From UBA8437 sp003445035 (GTDB lineage: Bacteria; Planctomycetota; Planctomycetia; Planctomycetales; Planctomycetaceae): a stretch of 49,226 bases of DNA. The position numbers and the translations under genes are program-made. The stretch is from positions 1-49,226 of the forward strand of contig CALCHI010000557.1 of NCBI GenBank assembly GCA_937901285.1, in the 5' to 3' direction. Under the pieces are notes generated by a model that worked only from the letters and a program-made list of their open reading frames with translations, was not told the origin of the DNA and did no database searches. This document shows, piece after piece, positions 33,972 through 41,967 of the stretch; position 1 is the first letter of the stretch; each line of letters begins with the position of its first letter.

Positions 33972-35075
33972 ATGCGCAGTCGACGTGTTTTTTTGCCGGT
34001 GACTTTCTGCCTGGCCTCCTTCCTGTTTCTGTTGGGATCGGGATGTGGAGGTGACAGTGAGGGCGATGCTGGAGGAGCGGCGAAACCCAAACGTCGTCAG
34101 TTCCTTAGCATGGGAACTGCACCCGTCGGTGGAGCGTTTCCGGTGGTGGGTGGTGCGATCGCCGAGGTGCTCAACAGCAACAAGGGCGAAAACAACTGGA
34201 AGGTCCAGGCCAAGGGGACCAAGGGGTCCAAGGCGAACATCCGCGATATTCAAAACGATAAGCTGGAACTGGCGTTGTCGAACTCGGCGATCAGCTATTT
34301 TGCTGTTCGGGGAGAGGCCAGCTGGGACAAGAAGTACGACATTCGTACGATCGTGACGCTGGCCCCCAACGTGGCGATGTTCATCACCAAAAAAGAAACC
34401 GGCATCAAAAGCATTGCCGGGCTGAAGGGCAAACGGGTTGTGGTTGGCCCATCGGGAGCGGGCTTTGAGATGTTTGTTGGCCCGTTGCTCAAGGGGCACG
34501 GTCTGACTTACAAGGACTTTTCTCCGTTGAACAATACGCAGGGCGGTTCGGTCGATCTGTTGGCCGATGGCAATGCTGACGCTGCCTTCCTGGGTGGGGC
34601 TGTGCCCACCGGGGCGGTCACACAGGCGTGCAGTTCCCACGACATAGTCTTCATTCCTTTCGACGCGGCGGTCCGGAAGAAACTGGTGGCGGACTACGAG
34701 TTCTTTCAGCCGTTCACCGTTGCCAAGGACAAGTACTCGGATCTCGACAAGGACTTCGACGGTTTGAACGTCGGGTCGATGCACCTGATCACCTCGGCCA
34801 ACCTGGACGACGAGGTGGCCTACCAGTTGACCAAGACGATCTGGGAACATCGTGCCGAGATCGCCGGCAAGCACCCTGCCGGCCGTGCGATCAACGAAAA
34901 GAACGCAGCCCGCTACACTGGGACGGAATTTCATCCCGGCGCAGCGCGTTTTTACAAGGAAATCGGGATCTGGCCTGAGGGTGATGGGGCAGTTACCGCG
35001 GCAGACGCCGAGAAGCCGGCCGGCGATGCCGCCGAGGCGAAGGACGCCAAAGCGAAGGACGCCAAAGCGAAGTGA
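33972..35075 (+). CDS. TAXI-type TRAP transporter solute-binding lipoprotein
   Basis: 367 residues. The N-terminus MRSRRVFLPVTFCLASFLFL is followed by LGSGCGGDSEGD, a lipoprotein-type cleavage site that is slightly off consensus. The TAXI-family core starts FLSMGTAPVGGAFPVVGGAI and includes TKGSKANIRDIQNDKLELAL, GLKGKRVVVGPSGAGFEM and GGSVDLLADGNADAAFLGG. It captures the ligand for the TRAP permease encoded next; the genes overlap by 4 bp. TAXI proteins known so far bind glutamate or other small acids, but the ligand here is not proven. The C-terminus is an Ala/Lys/Asp tail coded by a 15-bp repeat. A TAGGAT box lies at 33859, with no clear -35. Confidence 0.88.
   Translation: MRSRRVFLPVTFCLASFLFLLGSGCGGDSEGDAGGAAKPKRRQFLSMGTAPVGGAFPVVGGAIAEVLNSNKGENNWKVQAKGTKGSKANIRDIQNDKLELALSNSAISYFAVRGEASWDKKYDIRTIVTLAPNVAMFITKKETGIKSIAGLKGKRVVVGPSGAGFEMFVGPLLKGHGLTYKDFSPLNNTQGGSVDLLADGNADAAFLGGAVPTGAVTQACSSHDIVFIPFDAAVRKKLVADYEFFQPFTVAKDKYSDLDKDFDGLNVGSMHLITSANLDDEVAYQLTKTIWEHRAEIAGKHPAGRAINEKNAARYTGTEFHPGAARFYKEIGIWPEGDGAVTAADAEKPAGDAAEAKDAKAKDAKAK
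35037..35072 (+). repeat. 15-bp tandem repeat in the TAXI gene 3' end
   Basis: GCGAAGGACGCCAAA occurs at 35037-35051 and again at 35052-35066, then a partial third copy GCGAAG. It is in frame (5 codons per unit) and encodes the repeated A-K-D-A-K tail, so copy-number change would alter only tail length. The repeat ends at the overlapping start of the permease gene. Confidence 0.8.
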
Positions 35076-37414
35076 GTCGGCAGGGGAGTGCCCAAGCCGT
35101 GGGAGATCGGCTTCGCCAGAGTGTGGTGACCGTGTTCGGGGTGGCTTTGTGCCTCTTCACGGTCCTGGAGATGAACTACCCTCGGCTGCAACAGCAGTCG
35201 GCGCTGGCGCTGTTCATCCTGATGGGCCTGGTGATCTGTTTTCTTGAGAGCCCTTTGCACGAGAAGCTGAAGGACTGGCGATCTCTGCGGGTGCTGGACG
35301 GAGTGCTTGCCGCGGCAGTGGTTGTCACCTGCGGCTATGTCGTGTTCCAGCTTGAACCGGTGTTCAACGAGTTTTGGTCGGGCGGAGAGTCCCTGGGCGA
35401 TCGGGCCGGCAACGAAACGAAGCTGGATATCATCATTGGGACGATCGGCCTGGTGCTGGTCTTCGAATCGACCCGTCGCACGATCGGTTGGATCGTTCCC
35501 GCACTGGCCCTCGCGTTTGTCGCGCACACGTATTACTGCTACGCGTCGATCGAGTATGAGTGGCCGGAAATGCCGTCCTGGATGCTGCCGCATTCGGGTC
35601 AGAGTGCTGCTGACATCGTCAGTACGACCTACATCCAGACGCTCGGAGTGTTTGGTCCGGCGGCCGGGGTGATGTTCAAGTACGTCTTCCTGTTCGTGGT
35701 GTTTGGGGCGTTTCTGGAGATGTCGGGAGCAACGCAGTTCATCATCGACTTTTCCGAGCGGGTCTTTGGAGGAAGTCCGGGCGGACCGGCGAAGGTGTCG
35801 GTGCTGGGGAGCGGGCTGATGGGTTCGCTTTCCGGAAGCGCCGTCGCCAACGCAGTGACCACCGGGACGTTCACCATCCCGATGATGCGGAATGTTGGCT
35901 TCAGCCCGCATATTGCGGGAGGGATCACTGCCGCGGCTGCATCGGGAGGCGCATTGGTGCCGCCGGTGATGGGAGCGGGCGCGTACATGATGCTCGAAAT
36001 CGTTGAACCGAACGTGACATTCGTTCAGGTGGCCACGGCGGCAGCGATACCGGCGATTCTCTACTACCTTTCGATCTGGATGATCGTGCACTTCTACTCT
36101 CGACGAGTCGGCCAGGCGGCCAAAACGACTGATGAGAGCCAGTCGATACGGCTCTCAAAGTTTGAGGCCACCGTGTTCTTCGGCGCCCTGGTCGCGTTGA
36201 TCGGACTGCTGCTGGACAATTACACACCATTCAAGGCCGTCTCCGGGGCCCTGATGGTGATTATGGTGTGCACGGTGTTTCGTCGAGAGTTGCCGCTGGA
36301 GACCCGTGGTCGAGTTGCGGCACTTTTGACCTTCATCGCGGTGGTCGTCATCAATCAGCTGCAGTGGATGTGGTCCGGGTGGATGCCGGAGGTGGTGTCG
36401 GAGTTTCTCAGTCCGTATCAGCCCGGAGCGTGGACCGACCCGAGTGTGAACTCGGTCACGCGGCGCGCGGTGATGGGCAGCCTGTTGAATTCGTCAATCA
36501 TGGGGACTGTTGGGCTATTTGCGTTTGGCTTGTGGCACAAGTCGTGGCGTCCAACGATGCTGACTGCTATGGGGCGGGCGGCCAAGAACGGCGTGTCACT
36601 TGTGGCCGCCAGTGCCTGCGTCGGCATCATAATCGGCGTCGTGCAACAGACCGGAATCGCCACGGATTTCAGTGCGGTGATCAAGGGGGTCGTCGCCACA
36701 AATCTGTTGTTGGCGCTGATCGGCATCATGGTCTGTTCGATCATCCTGGGAATGGGAGTGCCCTCGGTCGTCTGTTACCTGTTGATGGCGACGCTGATGG
36801 GTTCCCTGCTGGGTGAACTCGGCGTGATTCCACTCGCGGCCCACCTGTTCATCTTTTATTTCGGAATGATGTCGATGGTGACTCCGCCGGTCGCACTGGC
36901 GGCGTATGCCAGTGCGTCAATCGCCAAAGCGAAGATCATGCAAACCGGGCTGGCCGCATTTCGTTTCTCCCTGGTGGGGTTCACGCTTCCGTTCATGTTC
37001 GTGTATCGCCCGGCGCTGCTGCTGATGGACGGGGCGAAATGGAAGGCCTGGGACGTGGCCAACCGGTCGGGGCAACTGGCCGAGGCCACCGAACTGCTCA
37101 AGGAGGCCCAGGCGGCCTACGCCCCATGGGACCAATTGATCCTGGCTGTCTCGACGGCGATTGTTGGTGTGGTGGCACTTGCTGCCGGGATCGCGGGTTT
37201 CTGTCGAAAAGAGGCCAATTGGCTTCAGCGGGCGATGTTCCTGGCTTCGGCTGGAATGTTGCTTTACCCCGACATGTTGCTGAACATTGGTGGGGGCGGG
37301 CTTTTTGTCGTCGCCGTGATGGTCAACTCAAAGGCGGGCAGCCCGGGTGGCTCGACGTCTCCCGATCAGGTTGGATCTGAACCGCGTTCCGACGCCACTG
37401 GCGAAACGCTCTGA
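35072..37414 (+). CDS. TRAP transporter fused membrane subunit (DctQM, 4TM/12TM)
   Basis: 780-residue permease with about 18 hydrophobic helices, uniting the small DctQ-like (N-terminal, about 1-170) and large DctM-like parts, as usual for TAXI-TRAP systems. DctM signatures are GSGLMGSLSGSAVANAVTTG and PPVMGAGAYMMLEIVEPNVT at about 250-315, mirrored in the second half by ILGMGVPSVVCYLLMATLMG and FYFGMMSMVTPPVALAAYAS. The transporter uses a Na+ gradient in characterised members, matching the Na+-NQR in this window. The GTG start overlaps the TAXI gene. The gamma-glutamyltransferase gene follows after 23 bp with its own ribosome site. Confidence 0.92.
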   Translation: MSRQGSAQAVGDRLRQSVVTVFGVALCLFTVLEMNYPRLQQQSALALFILMGLVICFLESPLHEKLKDWRSLRVLDGVLAAAVVVTCGYVVFQLEPVFNEFWSGGESLGDRAGNETKLDIIIGTIGLVLVFESTRRTIGWIVPALALAFVAHTYYCYASIEYEWPEMPSWMLPHSGQSAADIVSTTYIQTLGVFGPAAGVMFKYVFLFVVFGAFLEMSGATQFIIDFSERVFGGSPGGPAKVSVLGSGLMGSLSGSAVANAVTTGTFTIPMMRNVGFSPHIAGGITAAAASGGALVPPVMGAGAYMMLEIVEPNVTFVQVATAAAIPAILYYLSIWMIVHFYSRRVGQAAKTTDESQSIRLSKFEATVFFGALVALIGLLLDNYTPFKAVSGALMVIMVCTVFRRELPLETRGRVAALLTFIAVVVINQLQWMWSGWMPEVVSEFLSPYQPGAWTDPSVNSVTRRAVMGSLLNSSIMGTVGLFAFGLWHKSWRPTMLTAMGRAAKNGVSLVAASACVGIIIGVVQQTGIATDFSAVIKGVVATNLLLALIGIMVCSIILGMGVPSVVCYLLMATLMGSLLGELGVIPLAAHLFIFYFGMMSMVTPPVALAAYASASIAKAKIMQTGLAAFRFSLVGFTLPFMFVYRPALLLMDGAKWKAWDVANRSGQLAEATELLKEAQAAYAPWDQLILAVSTAIVGVVALAAGIAGFCRKEANWLQRAMFLASAGMLLYPDMLLNIGGGGLFVVAVMVNSKAGSPGGSTSPDQVGSEPRSDATGETL

Positions 37415-37437
37415 ATGGCTTTCGAACGGAGGCTGCA

Positions 37438-39048
37438 ATGCCCTCGATGATCTCCGCTCCGCAACCTCTGGCCGTTGAGGCGGGGGCGAACATGCTCGCC
37501 GATGGCGGGAACGCTTTTGATGCGGCGATCACCTGCGCGGCCGTGCAGTGGCTGGTCGACCCCCACTCGTGTGGGGCCGGTGGTTACATGGTGATGACAT
37601 CGTTCTCGGCGGAAACCGGTGAGGCCAACCCGGTGATCGACGCGCCGGCGGTTGCCGGAAGCGGTGTTTCGGCGGAGATGTGGCAGGACATCCTGATTCG
37701 ACCCAATCCCGAAGGTTGGGGATATTTTCTGGAAGGCAAGGTCAACGAAGACGGTTACCAGAGCGTCTGTGTGCCGGGGATCGGCCGCGGACTCGGCCTG
37801 GTGCACGAACGCTGGGCCAGTCGCAGCTGGGACGAATTGCTTGCTCCGGCAATCGGGATTGCCGAGGACGGATGGATGGTCGGGGCGCTGCAGGCGGCAC
37901 GATGGAAAGAGCCACCGGGGTTCTACGAAGGATCCTCCGGGCGACAGAAACTCGATGTCACTCCGTCGGCAAAACGGATTTATCTGAAAGCGGACGGTTC
38001 GACGTATGAAATGCACGAGATGCTGTCGAACCCGGACTATGCCACCACGCTGCGACGAATGGCCGAGGCGGGGCCGGAAGACCTTTACACCGGGCAATTG
38101 GCCGAGGCGATGTCGGCCGACCTGGCAGACAATGGCAGTTGGGTGACGGCCGGGGATCTGGCTGATTACCGGCCTCGAATCGAGAGCCCGGTAACGGTGA
38201 CGTACAAGGGTTACACCGTTGTCAGTAATCAGGCTCCCCACGGGGGTCCGACGTTGGCCGCGATTCTGAATATTCTCGGAGATGATGACCTCGCCGGGCT
38301 CGGGCACAATTCTCCTGAATACATCCTCCGCGTTTCCATGGCCATGAAGGCGGCGTTCGCCGATCGAAACCGGCACATGGCGGACGAGCAGTTCGAGGAC
38401 GTTCCGCTGGAGTGGATGATATCAGACGAACGGGCGGCAGAGTGGCGAGAGGTGATTGCATCGGGCCAGCCGATTGACGTGGGCCGCCAGCAGGCCGATT
38501 CGGGCACCACGCATGTCAGTGTGGTCGACGCAGCGGGCAATTGTGTGTCGCTGACCCACTCGCTGGGGACGAGTTCCGGCGTGATCACCGATGGCCTCGG
38601 ATTCATGTACAACAACTCGATGGTCAACTTCGACCCGGTTCCCGGGCGTCCCAACAGTATCGCTCCTGGAAAAGGGCGGAGTACGGGGATGACACCGACG
38701 CTGGTGCTCAAGGACGGGCGTCCAGTGATGGTGCTCGGGGCCCCCGGTGCGACACGAATTATCACGTCGGTCCTGCAGGTGATCCTCAATCACCTGGAGT
38801 TCGGGATGAGTATCACTGACGCGGTACATGCGGCCCGGTTTGATTGCCAGGGGGACGTGATCAAATGCCAACGGAGGATCCCGGAGTTTGTGTGTGAAGA
38901 AATTCGCAAATCTCACGCGGTCGTGCGGATACCTCGCAGCCATGGCGGGTTGGCATTGGTGCATGCGGTGGCGATCGATCCGGGCAGCGGTGAATTGAGC
39001 GGGGCCGCGGACACCGGTGCTGATGGAATGGCGCTGTTGGTGCCGTGA
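37438..39048 (+). CDS. Gamma-glutamyltransferase family Ntn-hydrolase
   Basis: 536 residues. The autoprocessing and catalytic threonine is Thr357 in DSGTTHVSVVDAAGNCVSLT, giving predicted large (about 356 aa) and small (about 180 aa) subunits. MTPTLVLKDGRPVMVLGAPG is the oxyanion/substrate-loop region, with the Gly-rich sequence in the normal place. Unlike typical periplasmic GGTs it has no signal peptide: the chain begins MPSMISAPQPLAVEAGANML, directly at the domain. So it is predicted cytoplasmic, unless translation starts upstream. CGGAGG lies 7 bp before the ATG. Location behind a TRAP transporter suggests imported gamma-glutamyl compounds are hydrolysed, but oxamate/cephalosporin-acylase-like substrates are also possible for this family. 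Confidence 0.85.
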   Translation: MPSMISAPQPLAVEAGANMLADGGNAFDAAITCAAVQWLVDPHSCGAGGYMVMTSFSAETGEANPVIDAPAVAGSGVSAEMWQDILIRPNPEGWGYFLEGKVNEDGYQSVCVPGIGRGLGLVHERWASRSWDELLAPAIGIAEDGWMVGALQAARWKEPPGFYEGSSGRQKLDVTPSAKRIYLKADGSTYEMHEMLSNPDYATTLRRMAEAGPEDLYTGQLAEAMSADLADNGSWVTAGDLADYRPRIESPVTVTYKGYTVVSNQAPHGGPTLAAILNILGDDDLAGLGHNSPEYILRVSMAMKAAFADRNRHMADEQFEDVPLEWMISDERAAEWREVIASGQPIDVGRQQADSGTTHVSVVDAAGNCVSLTHSLGTSSGVITDGLGFMYNNSMVNFDPVPGRPNSIAPGKGRSTGMTPTLVLKDGRPVMVLGAPGATRIITSVLQVILNHLEFGMSITDAVHAARFDCQGDVIKCQRRIPEFVCEEIRKSHAVVRIPRSHGGLALVHAVAIDPGSGELSGAADTGADGMALLVP

Positions 39049-39073
39049 TCCCATCCGGGGCTTGAACAGATCC

Positions 39074-39103
39074 TTGACGCTCGCTTCGGCCATCTGGTAA
39101 ATT
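39074..39103 (+). promoter_or_regulatory. leuA promoter
   Basis: TTGACG (39074-39079), 18-bp spacer, TAAATT (39098-39103). Transcription would start near 39110, giving a leader of about 220 bases ahead of leuA that contains the leader peptide and terminator described next. Confidence 0.65.
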
Positions 39104-39143
39104 CACGGTTGATTGCTGATTCAGTTACCGGGTGTCCCTGACA

Positions 39144-39209
39144 ATGACGATGACCGAGCACTTGCTGCTGGGCCTTCTGCTTAGCCCTCCGAAAGGTGGG
39201 GGGGCTTAG
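39144..39209 (+). CDS. leuA leader peptide (leucine attenuator), 21 aa
   Basis: A short open frame starting MTMTEHLLLGLLLSPPK and ending TAG at 39207. Six of seven consecutive residues (7-13) are leucine, encoded by TTG, CTG, CTG, (GGC), CTT, CTG, CTT. It lies between a good promoter and an intrinsic terminator upstream of 2-isopropylmalate synthase, the first enzyme of leucine synthesis. This is the classic arrangement in which ribosome stalling on Leu codons under leucine shortage prevents termination. The G-rich end of the frame (39198-39206) can pair with AGCCCCG of the terminator arm (39254-39260), a plausible antiterminator. The ribosome site is weak. ATG 39150 is a second possible start. 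Confidence 0.78.
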   Translation: MTMTEHLLLGLLLSPPKGGGA

Positions 39210-39246
39210 TTTGTCGACACTCTGAATCTGGAACAGACAAAAGACG

Positions 39247-39285
39247 AACCCCGAGCCCCGCCAAAGGACTCGGGGTTTTTTGTTT
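39247..39285 (+). terminator. leuA attenuator terminator
   Basis: Perfect 9-bp stem AACCCCGAG (39247-39255) with CTCGGGGTT (39269-39277), 13-base loop, followed by a T-run (TTTTTTGTTT, counting the last stem bases). It ends about 45 bp before the leuA start and 38 bp after the leader-peptide stop, so it is an attenuator rather than the end of the upstream gene. Confidence 0.85.
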
Positions 39286-39330
39286 CTCGACGGCGAAGCG
39301 GATCGTCCCGGGTAAAGTGGAATCGAAACA

Positions 39331-40869
39331 ATGCCGACTGACACGATCACGATTTTCGACACGACGCTTCGGGATGGCGAGCAGTCTCCCGGATGCAGCA
39401 TGAAGACTGCCGAGAAGCTCGAGGTGGCCAACGCCCTTGTCGATCTGGGCGTGGATGTCATTGAAGCGGGGTTTCCGATTGCCTCGCCCGGAGATTTCGA
39501 AGCTGTGCAGATGGTTTCTCGTCAATTCGGTGATCGCGCGACGATCTGTGGGTTGGCCAGATGCCGACGGGAGGATGTCGACCGGGCGTGGTCGGCGCTA
39601 AAGGACGCCGAGCGGCGGCGACTCCACGTGTTCCTGGCGACAAGTTCCATCCATATGGAACACAAGCTGAAAATGGACGAACAACAGATCATCAATACGG
39701 CTGTCGAGATGGTCAAACGGGCTGTGGACTATTGTGAGGACGTTGAGTTTTCTCCAGAGGATGCGGCGAGGACGGAATTGGACTTCCTGTGCGAGGTTGT
39801 CGAAAAGGCGATCGAGGCCGGGGCGACGACGATCAACATTCCCGATACGGTCGGGTACGCAACGCCGTCACAGTTCGGATCGGTGTTTCGCCACCTGAAA
39901 GAGAATGTGTCGAACATCGACCAGGCCGTGCTCAGTGCACATTGTCACAATGATCTCGGGCTGGCCGTCGCCAACAGTCTGGCTGCCGTTGGCGAGGGGG
40001 CTCGGCAGGTCGAGTGCACGATCAACGGGTTGGGAGAACGTGCCGGAAATGCGGCGCTGGAAGAGATCGTGATGGCTCTGGCGACGCGAGGAGACTATTT
40101 CCAGTGCGACACCAGGGTGAACACCGACAAGCTGTTTCCGACCAGCCGATTGGTTTCGAGTATCACCGGCATGAAGGTTCAGAGGAACAAGGCGATTGTC
40201 GGGCAGAACGCGTTTGCTCACGAGGCGGGAATTCATCAGGACGGCTGGCTGAAGGAACCTAGCACCTACGAGATCATGCGTCCCGAGGATGTGGGGGTAC
40301 CCGGCACGGACCTGGTCCTTGGCAAGCACAGTGGGCGACACGCATTCGGTGACCGGGTGAAACTACTTGGCTACTCGATTGATGACGACGTGTTTCAGGC
40401 CGTATTCAAGGACTTCACTGCTCTGGCGGACAAGAAAAAGGATGTCTACGACTCGGACATTGCGGCGTTGATCGACAACCGGATTGCGGACACGCCGGAT
40501 CACTGGCAGCTGGTCAGCTTGCACACGTCCGCCGGCACCGGCACGATTCCGACGGCCACGATCGAACTGCAGCACGACGAACAGACGATTCGACGGGATG
40601 CAGCGACTGGTGACGGACCCGTCGATGCGGTGTTCCGGACACTGGAACGCATCACCGAGATCGATGCGAGGCTGGAAGACTACGAGGTTCGGAGCGTATC
40701 CAGGGGCAAGGATGCTCAAGGAGAGGTTCTGGTCGAAATCGTGGTGATGGGCCGCCATTATCACGGCAAGGGGGTCAGCACTGACATCATCGAAGCGAGC
40801 GCCCTGTCTTATCTGAAGGCTCTCAACAAGGTTGTCGCAGACACGCAGGTCAATGAAATCGATGCCTGA
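39331..40869 (+). CDS. leuA: 2-isopropylmalate synthase
   Basis: Condenses acetyl-CoA with 2-oxoisovalerate, the first committed step of leucine biosynthesis. It has 512 residues, the usual length for the short-type LeuA. The HMGL-like TIM barrel begins IFDTTLRDGEQSPGCSM (metal and catalytic Arg/Asp/Glu) and continues with SAHCHNDLGLAVANSLAAVG (His ligands near 202-205) and TINGLGERAGNAALEEIVMA. The subdomain includes GQNAFAHEAGIHQDGWLKEP and VLGKHSGRHAF. A C-terminal allosteric leucine-binding domain (about 375-505) is present, so feedback inhibition is expected in addition to the attenuator. The distinction from citramalate or homocitrate synthase rests on this overall match plus the leucine leader. 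Confidence 0.95.
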   Translation: MPTDTITIFDTTLRDGEQSPGCSMKTAEKLEVANALVDLGVDVIEAGFPIASPGDFEAVQMVSRQFGDRATICGLARCRREDVDRAWSALKDAERRRLHVFLATSSIHMEHKLKMDEQQIINTAVEMVKRAVDYCEDVEFSPEDAARTELDFLCEVVEKAIEAGATTINIPDTVGYATPSQFGSVFRHLKENVSNIDQAVLSAHCHNDLGLAVANSLAAVGEGARQVECTINGLGERAGNAALEEIVMALATRGDYFQCDTRVNTDKLFPTSRLVSSITGMKVQRNKAIVGQNAFAHEAGIHQDGWLKEPSTYEIMRPEDVGVPGTDLVLGKHSGRHAFGDRVKLLGYSIDDDVFQAVFKDFTALADKKKDVYDSDIAALIDNRIADTPDHWQLVSLHTSAGTGTIPTATIELQHDEQTIRRDAATGDGPVDAVFRTLERITEIDARLEDYEVRSVSRGKDAQGEVLVEIVVMGRHYHGKGVSTDIIEASALSYLKALNKVVADTQVNEIDA

Positions 40870-40902
40870 CGCGGCCGCTACAGACAGCGAAGGCCATTCC
40901 GC

Positions 40903-41493
40903 ATGACCAGTCGTCAACTGTTCTGGCTGTTACCGGTTTCCGCAGTGGTTCTGGTCGGCGTAACCCTCTGGGAGCGCACACAGGGACGAGTGGGGAGTGG
41001 GCGGCCGGAAGTGCAGGTGGCTGCGGCTCATCAGCCGGTGGGCCCCGACCTCCAGTTTGAATTGTACGATGCTCACAATCGGACCGTCCGACTGTCTCGT
41101 TATCTTGGCCGGCATCGTGTCGATCTGGTCTTTCTGGCAAACGACGGCAACGTGAACGACGATCCGATCTTCAAGGCAGTCGGCCGGCCGTCATCTGACA
41201 GGATTATTCTGGTGGTCAGCCAGAATCTGCCACAGGTGATTCGCCGGCAATTGGGCCAACAGCAGGACAGCACTTCCGTCGTACTCTCGGACGCTGGAGG
41301 TCGGATGGGACAGGTGCCCGGAGCCGCCGCCCGGGCCTGGGGGGCAATGAGTGATGAGGGAAGGGTTGCCAGGACCAGCTGGTACGTGATTGACAGGGCG
41401 GGCCGAGTGGACTGGTCCGCTGGTCGTCCAGTTGCACGGAAAAGCGGTGGGAAGCGTGTTGTTCGAAAAGCCACTGAAAAAACGGATCGATGA
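40903..41493 (+). CDS. Membrane-anchored thioredoxin-fold-like protein without cysteines
   Basis: 196 residues: an N-terminal helix (about 7-24, FWLLPVSAVVLVGVTLW), then an extracytoplasmic domain with PDLQFELYDAHNRTVRLSRY and LGRHRVDLVFLANDG. These match the opening of AhpC/TSA-redoxin domains (DL-x-D, then x-VVLxFL), and SWYVIDRAGRVDWS matches the later strand. No cysteine exists anywhere in the chain, so peroxidase or disulfide chemistry is excluded and a binding role is more likely. A basic C-terminus (GGKRVVRKATEKTDR) ends it. It follows leuA by 33 bp and precedes another anchored protein by 3 bp. The redoxin-like assignment is tentative. Confidence 0.55.
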   Translation: MTSRQLFWLLPVSAVVLVGVTLWERTQGRVGSGRPEVQVAAAHQPVGPDLQFELYDAHNRTVRLSRYLGRHRVDLVFLANDGNVNDDPIFKAVGRPSSDRIILVVSQNLPQVIRRQLGQQQDSTSVVLSDAGGRMGQVPGAAARAWGAMSDEGRVARTSWYVIDRAGRVDWSAGRPVARKSGGKRVVRKATEKTDR

Positions 41494-41496
41494 CCC

Positions 41497-41967
41497 ATGG
41501 CCGACCGGCTCCAGGCTGAAATCACGGACGCGAGTGGCAGAGTGCCGGGGCGGTGGGTGGCGTGCGGCATCCTGTGCCTGGGCCTGATCTCGACCACGAC
41601 ATTGTGGATTTACACCGATCTTCACACCGCCCCGTTTCTCGCGTTGCGTGATGCCATTCATGATGAATTTCCATCGTCGGCTCCACAGGTTGAGGGCGGG
41701 CAACGAAAGATCCATAGGGGAAGTCCGAGAATTCTGAGGGTGACCCTGCGTGTTAGCTGGGATCCCCACGAGAGGGACGAAGAGGTGGCGGACATGTTGA
41801 ACCGCCTGGTCGAGTTGGCCGACAGACATCAGGGGCTGACAGGATATGACCAGTTCGACGTGCACCTGGTCTGGTTTCGGCCCGAGCAGAAGGCGGTGTC
41901 GCGCCACGAGCAACGAACAGTCAAAGCGTTGATCGAAGCCGGGCAGGTTCGACCTGGGGCCGATTAG
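41497..41967 (+). CDS. Single-helix membrane protein of unknown function
   Basis: 156 residues with one hydrophobic helix (about 20-40, WVACGILCLGLISTTTLWIY) and a soluble C-terminal domain of about 115 residues. The soluble part contains ILRVTLRVSWDPHERDEEVA and QFDVHLVWFRPEQKAVS, an alternating beta/alpha pattern that I do not recognise. The start lies 3 bp after the redoxin-like gene, so the two are co-expressed and may form a membrane complex. No catalytic motif is visible. Its stop overlaps that of the convergent moeA-fusion gene. Confidence 0.6.
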   Translation: MADRLQAEITDASGRVPGRWVACGILCLGLISTTTLWIYTDLHTAPFLALRDAIHDEFPSSAPQVEGGQRKIHRGSPRILRVTLRVSWDPHERDEEVADMLNRLVELADRHQGLTGYDQFDVHLVWFRPEQKAVSRHEQRTVKALIEAGQVRPGAD

